From the NCBI GenBank assembly GCA_033065855.1, contig JAVXUO010001654.1:186001-250000 (forward strand): a stretch of 64,000 nt of DNA, given 5' to 3'. The notes beneath the pieces were generated by a model. That model saw nothing but the letters and a program-made list of their open reading frames with translations. It did not search any database and had not been told where the DNA came from. Positions 23,436 to 33,700 of the stretch are shown here, piece after piece (position 1 is the stretch's first letter; every line of letters begins with the position of its first letter). The stretch comes from Escallonia rubra (Eukaryota; Streptophyta; Magnoliopsida; Escalloniales; Escalloniaceae). A program made the position numbers and the translations under genes.

Positions 23436-24601
23436 AAAAGGTTTACTGCTCTTAGAAGAGAACTTGACATGTCTTCACCTATGTGACTAAATTGTTATAT
23501 ATCTTGTGCATTAACATGCAAGTCGCACTTCACATGCTTGAGCATTATCTCATATGCTTATAGCATGCTTTGGTTGTTTTTCTTTCCAAAATTATTGATT
23601 TTGTTGATATTCATTTAATCTCATCTGTTTCAATTGATTTGCACACACTTATATTGCAATATACATATTCATATTCATTTCAAGGTTGTTTGATTTTTTG
23701 CAATGAAGTTGACTGCATAAGGCAATACAGTCGACTACATAAGTCATTAAAGTCGACTGTATTGGGGAATATAGTTGACTGCGTTACAGGAAAGAGGCAT
23801 AAATCAGCCCCATTTCAGCAGATTCACTCTCACACTCTCTCTCTTTTACTTTGAACCCTCTCTTTTACTTCGAACCCTCTCTTTTCTCTCATACGGCTTC
23901 AATTTTCTCCATTTCGGCTTGAAATTGGTATGTAATTCTTCCCAAATCTTATTTTATTACATGTTTTACACACTTTCACCGATTGATTTCACCCACATTG
24001 TTCAAAATCTTTGAAAATTCGGTTCTTTCACTATAGTTTCATTTCATCAAATTCACTTCTATTGAGCATACTACTACTTGTTTTAACTCTTGATTTATGC
24101 TTAGTGATGTTTATTACCTGATTGTACATGGTTTAATTACATGAATTCATGCAAAATTCGATTTTCCCCCAAATTTCATAAACTAGGGTTCTATATTGTC
24201 AAAATTTCTTCAATTGATCATGCAATTACATGTTTGATAACTTGATTCATGCTTAGTTATGTCTATTACTGGCTTATACATGGTTAATTACATACATTTG
24301 TCCAAATTTTGATTTTCCCCAAATTGCATGAACTAGGGTTTATATTCTTCAAAATTATTTAAAATTCATGCATCTTTCGTATCTATTAAGCCTAAATTCA
24401 TGTTACATTATCTATCTAGCATACTTTAACATGATTTATTTCAAAAATTTCAAAGAAATCATCAATTTTCAAAAATTATATGAACCCTAATTTTCAATTT
24501 TCCTTTAATATATACACACACACACGATTTTACTTTCTTTGCATTTATATACATCTTACTTATTTTATTTCTCTTTCCAAATTTGTTAGATTGTTTCGAG
24601 A
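23436..24601 (+). other. Untranslated region between pol and the env-like remnant
   Basis: AT-rich internal sequence. 23700-23790 contains four degenerate relatives of the LTR palindrome (for example ACAGTCGACTAC and AAGTCGACTGTA). 24110-24340 contains a loose repeat of a TGATTCATGCTTAG-TATGT-TATTAC segment, seen twice about 150 bp apart. Confidence 0.55.
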
Positions 24602-25320
24602 ATGGCACGAGAAAAACGTGCACGTGCTAGTACGTCTCGATCACGAGCCGCACCCGAGCCCGAGCCTATTGCGGTAGAGTTTGATCGCGACTAATATCGC
24701 AACCGAGAGGCCTTAAACCGTTTTTCTGCACAACTCTTTTCCCTTTTGGTTCCAGATTTGTGATTGGATACTCCATTTCTTTTTGGCATAGATGTGCTAA
24801 GACACATTCAGGATTGTCGTTTAGACCGTCTTACTGATAGAGACACCGTTCTATATTATCCTGATGCCATCCGTCTATTCTATGCAAACTTGACTTGGAA
24901 TATTTCTAGTGAGTCTTGTACCCTCACCTTTTATGTCCTTGGACGTCGTATTTCTTTCTCCCAATCACGTCTAGCCACTCTTCTAGACCTCCCTAATAGT
25001 GGCTTTTCATTCACACTAGAGATGATACCCTTAGCCGGTCAATCACATTGGTTTGACTGACCTTTCTATGTCGAGGAGCAACTTCACCATACTCTCCACC
25101 GGCGTCGCATTAGGGCAGCGAGCAAGCCCAACTTGCGTGAACTACCTCCTATTTCTTGACTATTTCATCATGTTATAGCTCATAATGTCATTCCTCGAGC
25201 CGACAGTTTTTCGCTAGTATCTTATCTCGATGTCCAGCTCTTGACATTCAGTGTCCCGAGGAGGACGTATTTCACCCACCACCTCCACCGTCGGGTCCTT
25301 GAGTTAGGACGTAGTTAGTG
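24602..25320 (+). pseudogene. Env-like / plant-transposon-protein ORF remnant of the copia element
   Basis: Starts ATGGCACGAGAAAAACG and gives MAREKRARAST followed by an Arg/Ser/Pro-rich stretch, the usual opening of the extra third ORF in Sirevirus-type elements. A stop at 24692 and another near 24761 precede an open part (24764-25060) with DVLRHIQDCRLDRLTDRD and a LATLLDLPNSG-like motif. Further stops follow. No signal peptide or membrane span can be claimed. The call rests on position and opening motif; the function of this ORF family is not established. Confidence 0.55.
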
Positions 25321-25596
25321 TTTTGTGCTTAGGCTTTTCAACTCTATTATGTATTCTAAAACTTGCCATGGATGATACTCGTAGTCTTGCATTAGAACTT
25401 GGGTTGATATTTTATATTAGCACCTTGATTCACGCTTATTTTGCTGCACATCTGATTTTTACTACGCTTCTTTTTATGTGCTGTTTTGTTACATGTGCTT
25501 GGTACAAAGTTATTCAAGTACTTGCGCTTTCTTGTTTGAATGCCCTTGTTGGCTACATTGATTATCCATGGATGGATACATATGTTGATCACTTTC

Positions 25597-25620
25597 ACAC
25601 ACACACACACACACACACAC
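25597..25620. repeat. (CA)n microsatellite
   Basis: Twelve CA units in the env-like region of the copia element. Confidence 0.95.
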
Positions 25621-25881
25621 AACCCTTGATCTTTTTAATGATGTCAAAAAGGGAAGAAAAATTGTTGATTCACACTTGTGTGGATTTGCTTGTGTGGATT
25701 TGATGTGAGCATATAGTACTTGAGATAGAGGGAGCCTATATTACTTAAGATGGGGGAGCTTATCGTCATGATTCTTCTTATGACCCCTTATGGTTTATAA
25801 TGATTGAAATTGAGATTGTCATGCTTAATTGCATATATTATCTTATATATCTCATATTATTTGAATCAATATTCGTCATCA

Positions 25882-25896
25882 TAAAAAAGGAGGAGA
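25882..25896 (+). other. Polypurine tract of the copia element, with upstream PPT-like copies
   Basis: AAAAAAGGAGGAGA lies one base before the 3' LTR start TGTTAACC (25898). Similar purine blocks occur upstream: GATAGAGGGAG near 25722 and AAGATGGGGGAG near 25738. Repeated PPT-like tracts are, to my knowledge, a Sirevirus trait. Confidence 0.8.
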
Positions 25897-25897
25897 T

Positions 25898-27198
25898 TGT
25901 TAACCCTATAGTTATTTAACCTAGGATTTTATTTGATTTTGATGATAACTAACATTGATGATTATGTTATCTAACATGCATTGAGTTGATGAAGCAATAG
26001 GTATAATCTCATACTCATGCAAACGGACAATTAGACGAGCAAATCGATCAAAAACACTCAACAGAACGCATTAAAGATGGAATACTTCGATTGATTTTTA
26101 CAATTGCTTTTATTCCTTTCTTTGTAACTAGACGTAGAGAGTTGATTGTATCGATGACTGTGACCTAGAATTTGCCCATAGGTTTCCCTTGCATGCATAA
26201 ACTTTTTTGTACTTTGAAAACAGGGAAAACTGCATTTTCTGGAATACAATGCAGTCAGTTGCAAGTTGGGCAGAGAGTTGTTACAGTCGACTGCAATGAC
26301 TTCTAGTAACCTATTACAGTTGACTGCATTGGAATACAATTGACTGCAATTGGAAATTTTGAATTTTCAACGGCTACTTTGGAAATACAGTCGACTGCAA
26401 TGGTGCAATACAGTCGACTGCGTTTAACGTTTGCCTCATTAAATGCCCTACCTACTTCCAAACGGTCATATTAATTCCCACAACTATATAAACTCATTTT
26501 GGGCATAGTTTTGATTCATCAATTGCATTCAAAGCCCTCTTATCTTGCATATACTCAAAGCTCAAAGCAATTGTTCAATCTCTCTTGGTTTTCATTGTTT
26601 TCTCATCCAATTCAAGAGATCATTTATTGTGAGTTTGCATTTGAGAAATATACACTTTTATAAGTCATCATACATTCATCTCTCTTATTCTAGAGTTTAA
26701 GCTTGTACTCGCTAACTTCTTGATAGTGAATCTTTGTACACAATATTTCATCTAAAGTTTCTTGTATCAAAGCTTGGGGTTGTCAAGCTTTGGAGCTTTG
26801 GAGCTTTGGGATTGTCAAAGCTTGTTCTTGATGTGGGTATAGCATCAAGGGATTGTAAGAGGTTCGATCTTGACCCGTAAGAAAGATTATTCTAGTGGAT
26901 TCTAGGGCCTTTCAATGAACTTCCTTGAAGGGGTGGACGTAGGCTTGAGGGTAATTTGAGCCGAATCATTTAAATCCCAAGCGTCAAGTATCTCTAAACC
27001 CTTCTCTCTTTACATTATTGTCTTATACTTTTGTTGAGATTGGTTAGCTTGCTTATTTGAGATATTGTGATTGTGGTTTGGTGTTTAAAGCTATCTAAGT
27101 GTTCATCATAGTTTCTCTAAGTTTGTTGTGTTCACTTGTTTAAAACCTTATTCACCCCCCCCCCCCCCCTCCCCTTTAGGGTTATTTTATTAGTTTCA
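25898..27198 (+). repeat. 3' LTR of the copia element
   Basis: Begins TGTTAACCCTATAG and ends TTTTATTAGTTTCA, followed by the TSD AAATT. 1301 bp, with a single copy of the 5' block that is doubled in the 5' LTR. It has a homopolymer C run near 27147-27160 and three perfect CAGTCGACTG palindromes. Confidence 0.92.
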
Positions 27199-27203
27199 AA
27201 ATT

Positions 27204-28250
27204 GATTTGACATTTCTCTTGCTTCCATGACAACATGTCTCACTTAAAAATTAAAGAGGTTTTCAATCCTAACAATTTCTAATTTTTTTTGTCAAAAGTC
27301 CCTCGCCCTCTCTTAACTTTAAACGAACGTCTCCCTCTCTAATCTTCTAATCTTTCCTCCTTTTTTTTTGGGAGAAGCCAAATGTTCCGATCTTTCCCCT
27401 TTTTTTCATCGCAAGCCATATATAATTTTATCCCTTATTTTATTCTTTTTATCGTTGTTGTATATCTTTTTATCATTGTTGTATGTCTTTGTATTCTTGT
27501 TAGCTTTTACTAATACAAGGCTCAACACAAAGGTTATAGAATTATTGTTATTTTTATGTGAAAGATACTATTCCTACGACTTTATATGCTATTTACTTCT
27601 TCATTTGTTGCTAAAGAGTTAACAATTATTATTAAAATTTATTTTTAACAACTTAAAGCTGGTAAAAAAAGCCTATAAAAAAGTGAAAAATAACATTTCT
27701 ATTATTATTATAATTATTATCATTATTGTTACCACTTTTGTTATTACTAGTAGGCATGTGAAGACGAGCTTCCTAAATGAATATATTATTGGTTGTTGCT
27801 CCCGTATATAATGTACGGTTGAATCTCATTATTTTAGTAACCGTATCATGACATAATTTATGCAAATGAAACGTCAACCGTACTACCAGATCGCGATCAG
27901 GCCTTCCTAACCATTATGTCTTTTACATAATTTTACTTTCATAACGCCAATATTCCTACGTAATTTTTAGCTTACTATCGTATGAAGGCAACCTTAACTG
28001 TCTTAGGAATGCACGTTGAATGAGTGAAGTTTATAATAATGTGTTTGGGCTCAAGATAATAAAAGTGCTACTCAAATTACACATCGCACACGCAATCGTT
28101 GCCACTATTATCAAGGGACATATGGTGAAAGCCATTTTTGAACTTTCAACGTACTCCTTTTAATAATACTAATTTTATTGGAAAAGTAATTACTAAAAGT
28201 TATTACTGAAAATTTCTTAAAATCATATTTCTTAACAATGATAACCGCCT
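27204..28250. other. AT-rich intergenic DNA with repeat X, copy 2 (about 27842-28113)
   Basis: No gene. 27842-28113 is the uninterrupted relative of repeat X; TTA at about 27993 is the empty site matching element B. The rest shows no recognisable signal beyond short ATT repeats near 27697-27750. Confidence 0.55.
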
Positions 28251-28251
28251 C

Positions 28252-28824
28252 ATATAGGACATGTTTAGTTTCTAAAATTTTCAGTTTCATCCAGAAAATT
28301 ATACTTATAAGTATATCTTAAAGGTCATGCTTGATATCATTAAAACTAGGGTTTGGGACATGTCTGTGCAAACACAAATAATAATTTTGTTTGGCGGTAT
28401 ATACTGAAAATTTGAAAATCACAATAGATAACCTTGCAAATTAAATGGTGAGTTCCCGGAAGAGACAGAGATGGTGAGAAAATCAGGAAAAAATAAGTCA
28501 TATGTAACAAACATGGAGATGGGCAGTGGCGATAAGAGAGTATTAGGGGGTAAGTTTAAATTTAAATGACCATTCTTAAATTTCTTTCTATGAGAGGGGT
28601 TTTTTAAAAAGGTGAATAAATGATACAATCGAAAGTACAATAAATGAAGGTTTCAGCATAACGATGTTCTCATTAATAATGACATTGGTTATCACGGCAC
28701 ACATCGTGATGTGTGTGCAAAAATAAAGTTAGCAATATAATTTTTTATAATATCAAGCATGCTCTTTAAAATATATTTTTATATTTTTTAAAATCCAAAA
28801 TGTTGAAAAACATGTCTTATAAGG
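28252..28824. mobile_element. Foldback/MITE-like element with long inverted arms
   Basis: The left arm (from about 28252: TATAGGACATGTTT, then TATCTTAAAGGTCATGCTTGATAT) pairs with the right arm read in reverse (TATAAGACATGTTT, then TATTTTAAAGAGCATGCTTGATAT, ending about 28824). A shorter palindrome GCACACATCGTGATGTGTGC lies near 28698. No coding content and no clear TSD. Confidence 0.55.
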
Positions 28825-28879
28825 TGGTTATTTGTACTTAAATATTTTCTATTTTGTTATTTTAACAAAAAAAGCTCTT

Positions 28880-28955
28880 TTGATGCCAAGTATCAATTTT
28901 CTAAATAGGTAGGTGTGTAACACCAAAGTGGTGCTACACCAACCCCTAAATGGCG
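28880..28955 (-). repeat. Family Y repeat, minus-strand copy
   Basis: GTAACACCAAAGTGGTGCTACACC and GATGCCAAGTATCAA are the reverse of the TTTTGGTGTTACAT and CCAAGTGTCAA blocks seen near 12430 and 16430. Confidence 0.45.
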
Positions 28956-30537
28956 TTAGCTTCATATTACTAGTTAATACTTGAATGTGTCGAGTCATCT
29001 ATATTGAGAGCACCCTTCTGATTAAACCTTTTATATATTTCTAAGTCTAGTCATTTTATTCAAAATTAAAGTCTTTCATCAAAGGAGGATACTCATAAAT
29101 TCACAAAAAAAATAAAAATAAAAGGCCACTAACAAATACAAATCCTCTCAATTGGCAACCGTTACCCACTTCCCCTTCCTCATTTATAATAAAAACTCCG
29201 ACTCAAGCAATGTACGAGTTGTATCCATGCTTATTTTCATTAATTAATATGCCTTAATTATAGTATTGATTTATTCATTTACCTGCTTACGCATCATGTG
29301 TGCCGCCCATACCTAGTGAGAATATATATACACATGAGGGGGGCAATTTGTATGAAGACTTCAAATCTTCTTTCATGAACTGCCACCAAAACAACCACCA
29401 CCACCGTCACCAAACCACCACATTACAACCTCATCCATCTCCACAACAACTCACCATCAAACCCCCTACTCAATCGCTTCAAAATCCCACACATTACTAA
29501 TCAGATCTCGGAAACCATCTACGAAGTTATACCAATCACGCGCGCGCACACACACGTGAACAAACTACTGTCGAACCAAACCACTGCAATCGAATGTGCC
29601 ATTTCGAACAACTGGCGTCAAAACCATTCTCACTCAATATGAAAGCAATTAAAAAACATGAACCGAACAACACCAAATCCAATTTGAACGAAATCCCAAT
29701 ATCCAAATTTCAACAGAATCTTAAAAATCAATGAAAAGCTCGGGGACCAAAAAATTTCATTAAAGCCCAACGGTTAAGCAAGAGAAACGAAAGTAACTTT
29801 CTCAGTTACTAGAAATCCAAGCAAGCTTACATCCAATGGTTAAACAAGAGTTCTGAAGGTAATCGTCACAGCAACTGATGACTGTTCCAATAAGAGTGTT
29901 CATTTAAGAGCAAGAACCCGAGTGCAGAATAAGCAAGAGCGGTGTGGTGTTCAAGTGGACAGGGCGGTGGTGTCGGGTGCGCCCGCATGATGGTGTTGGG
30001 TGGTACTAAATTGTGGGTGTAGCAGTCTACGCGCTAAAATAACGTATCAGTGCTAGTGAATGTTCACAATACGAATCAAGGGCTTTGAGAGCTTAAGGAT
30101 GCATAGAATTGCTACAACGTCATGTTTGAGGTTATTCGAAATCCACAGAACTATGGATTTCTCATTTGCACAACGATCCACCAAATGATATCTATGCACC
30201 TGAATTATATTAATTTCTATTGGACCTCCTGTATGTTTCTCGATTTCCTTCATTCCACATCCACATCTTAAACCAGATGGAGCCTTCAGAGACTGACTAC
30301 GATCATTAACTGTCTTCAAAAGTAGGAATACCACAGAAAAGTGCTCTCACTGTCGGGCATCTATACACTGTAGGTTGTCTGTACAAAGTGTGTTATGTAG
30401 CTAGTTTAACGGAAGTCTAGATATATACAACTTCAACGTGCACATATTAGAGGTGTTAGCAACCAGCATCAAGAGTTAAGCAAGCTACAATGTCAAAAAA
30501 AAACAGGTGACCAACCATCACACTGAAATGCAGTCTG
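28956..30537. other. Intergenic sequence 3' of the TLDc gene
   Basis: No gene recognised. A short ORF at 29300-29500 is CA-rich (His/Asn/Gln/Thr) and looks like low-complexity DNA. A CG/CA dinucleotide stretch lies at 29537-29555. The part adjoining 30537 is likely the 3' UTR of the TLDc gene on the minus strand. Confidence 0.4.
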
Positions 30538-30675
30538 CTACCAACGGCAGATGCCAGGTGCCTCTGTTCGTAACAAGGAAATTATCTCTTCATACTTTGA
30601 AGTGTACACAAAGCCCCATAACTGCATGAAACATGAAGATTGAGAGAGATTTGAGTGAGAGAGAGAGAGAGAGGA

Positions 30676-30727
<52 letters not shown>

Positions 30728-33700
30728 AGGGGAGGAGGAGAGAGAGAGAGAGAACACCTCAATTTCCTTCACTTCAAAATCTTCACTGTGCGCCAAACAA
30801 GAATTCCCATACGTTTGTGAAGATGAACTTGATCCATTCAGTCTGGGGGAGGAAAATTGCAGATAAGCCGACATAATAAGGGAAGTTTGATGTCTAGGTC
30901 TAGTAATGTAATATGTGCAAAACATGAGTACGTATGGAAAGAGTAATAGAAATCTCACAGGTCACCATCCAGATAGAGTGCAAAGTGATCGCCCCCACCC
31001 AATGCTAAATAGTCAGTGGAGCACAAAGTGAAATAGCGGTTTACCCCTGCTTAATGTATTTTAGCTGTTAGTTAAAAAAAAATTGTGACCAAAGAATCGA
31101 AATTGTCCACTCTTCTGTAGGAAAAAAAAAACCAGAATGACAAGAAAAGTAAATTCTCAAGTGACGATTCAAGTTTCTCATCCACTCCAATATCCTGTTT
31201 TCAGCAGTGTGCTATGAAAGCGATGGTGAGCGGTAAATTATTGGTTTTGATTTATATACAATAGCAAACCATATTTTATCGAAGCATTAACAGCACTAAA
31301 AGAGAGAACATCCAGAAATGGGAGCACTGAGAAAAAGCTAAAGGTGCAAGATGTAGCATGTCCTAGAAACACAGCCTAATGGTACATAGTAAATTCCAAA
31401 CAGTTCCCTGGATCTGACCAGAGAGGGGGCATGCAAAATTGCTCGCAGAAAAGAGTAATAACAACAGATACGTAGCTAATGCATACATGATACATACACT
31501 AAGCTTAAATGCCAAATTGCTGGTCCATCAATTATAGTCAAGTACAAAATATATAACATACACTCTGAAAGATCGTAAGATCTGCATTACTAACCCTCCC
31601 ATTGCCCTGCCCAAGTGGGACTACACTACAATTAGAAGTTGCACATGTCCTTGATCAAATCCTACAAGTATCTCAGTGCACCAGTAAAGCTAGTACTCCG
31701 TTAACGTGCCACATTCATATCACTTGCTAGGAAGAAAATCATCTTAATGCAGTAAAGAAGATAGCAATGAACAAATAGGGTTTTCAACACAGTATGATAT
31801 TCAAAGAGCAATTGTATGGGATGCAAAGAAGGGATTGACCTGTGGGGCGAAATACTACAGGAAGACCTGCTGCATTTGAGAAAACAAATGTATTATTTGT
31901 TCCCTGTTTAAAAAGTACGGCATTAAGTAAGAATAAGAAGATAAAGAGAGACATAATGTGCTGAATCTTTCCAATAAGGCACGCTATTTAGCATCACCTG
32001 ATACTTTCTCTTATTTGTTGGTCTTAAAGGTGCCTCGACTAAGCCACCAAAAACAGCACCTTTACGGTCTCCAACAACCTGAAAAGAATCAGACATAAAA
32101 ATGAAAAGCGGTAGAATTTAATGCCAAATAAAGTTTACATATAAACAATCCAACAGATCAAAGAGACCTTTCTTTCTTGTATTTATCTATTTATTTACGT
32201 TCATTTTCCTGTTTTAGACCTTCTTTGACCAAGTGATCTAATGAAGGTAAAAGGAGAACAGAGAAATAAATACTCAAAATTCAGTTTGGGAATATAGAAC
32301 CCCAAAAAAAGGATTGTATACACCTTTAGTACCTCGAAACTACACGAAGATCTCACTTCACTACATAATTGTTTAATTTTGACACTTAAGGTCTAATTCT
32401 TTATTTACTCAACAAGTAAGTAACTCGAACCATTTTCCAACCAAATCATTAACAGAATCGAACAAAATGACTATTTTACCCTTATTACCTCATTCTATAT
32501 TAACTGTTTATTTTTCTTTTTCTACATTCACTTCTTTAGCACCTCACCCTACCTCTGCCACCGCCATACACAAGCCCCACAAAACCACAACCACCCACCA
32601 TATCTCCCAGAAGACGCCACTGCCAAGATCACCAACCCGCTGTCTTCTGCATCTGCCATCCTCTTCCGGCCGAACTCCGCTGTATTCTATCCGACGCTAA
32701 TGCCACCACTCCATCCCCTCCCACCTCAAATTCATTAGATAGGCCCATAGATCCAATGACATAGCGGTGACAAACCAATCGACCATGGGTTGTGTATGTG
32801 GTTGGTTCAGGTGTCTAGGCGGGTGTGTGTGGTGGGTGGGAGGTTTGGGGGGGTGGGGGGGAGTGTGTGCATTTGGGGTGACTGTGGGGTGGGTGTTTGT
32901 GTGTGTCAGTGGTTGTGTTGTGCATGTGCAGGGTGTGAGTGGTGGTAGGTGATGGAAGGGGGGGGAGGAGGGTGCGTGGTGTGTTTGTGTGTTGCTTTGC
33001 GGGGATGGGGGGCATCATCTATGTGTGCAGGGGTTGGTGAATCGGGGGATGGGGAGGGGGGCATGGTGTGTGATGGCAGTGGCTGGGAAAGGGTGGGTGA
33101 TGGTCAGGGATCAACCGTGTGTGGGGTGTGTGTGTGTCGTGCATGTGTGGCAGTGTTAAGAAATAGAGGCGGCGGGGTGTGGTCGGGGAAGGGGGTGGTG
33201 GCCGAGAAGGGGGCCGTGGTCAAGAAAATGTTTGTATATAGTTTTCATGTTCATGCCCATTTTCATTGCAATTTAGTTTCTTTCTGTGTTTGATGAATTT
33301 ACCCCTAATCTGAAGCCTAATACACAGAGCTCCATTATTAATTTGGATGGAAAACCAGATAAGGTACTTATTGTGTAAATAAAGAGTCGGGTTTTTAAGT
33401 GTCAAAATTTAACAATGAGGTACTAAAGTGAGATTTTTGTGTAGTTTCGAGATACTAAGATTTATTCAACCAAAAAACAAAACTACTACGTTTATTTCTT
33501 TCCGTAAACCTAAATTTATTCAACCTTTTTATTTGTGCACTTAGTGTGGTAATCAGATGAAAATTTTCAGTTTTCAAGACATAGAACATCGCTGTTGAGG
33601 AATATGTCAATGCCAGTACATCCAAAGCACGATACTTACAGAGTGAAGTATCTGTGGACCCATAATTAACAAGGACCCGACACATTAATCGCTCTTTGCA

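Larger units (their letters stand above)
16935..27198 (+). mobile_element. Full-length Ty1-copia (Sirevirus-like) retrotransposon, decayed
   Basis: 10.26-kb element bounded by the TSD AAATT (16930-16934 and 27199-27203). Order: 5' LTR (16935-18515), initiator-Met primer site (18518-18530), gag, protease, integrase, reverse transcriptase and RNase H (copia order, 18569-23435), a 2.4-kb region with an env-like remnant, a polypurine tract (25882-25896) and 3' LTR (25898-27198). Long LTRs, a large 3' extra region and several purine tracts before the 3' LTR fit the Sirevirus/Maximus lineage. Frameshifts and at least eight in-frame stops make it non-autonomous. The LTRs differ at many positions, so insertion is old. 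Confidence 0.92.

Noticed and set aside
25323-25703. 126-codon hydrophobic ORF as a possible envelope membrane protein
   Set aside because: Frame runs through the (CA)n repeat, lies behind several stops of the third ORF and has no conserved motif; hydrophobicity follows from T-rich sequence.
30633-30958. ORFs across the GA microsatellite
   Set aside because: They translate the (GA)n of a TLDc intron plus antisense or sense exon 7; not separate genes.
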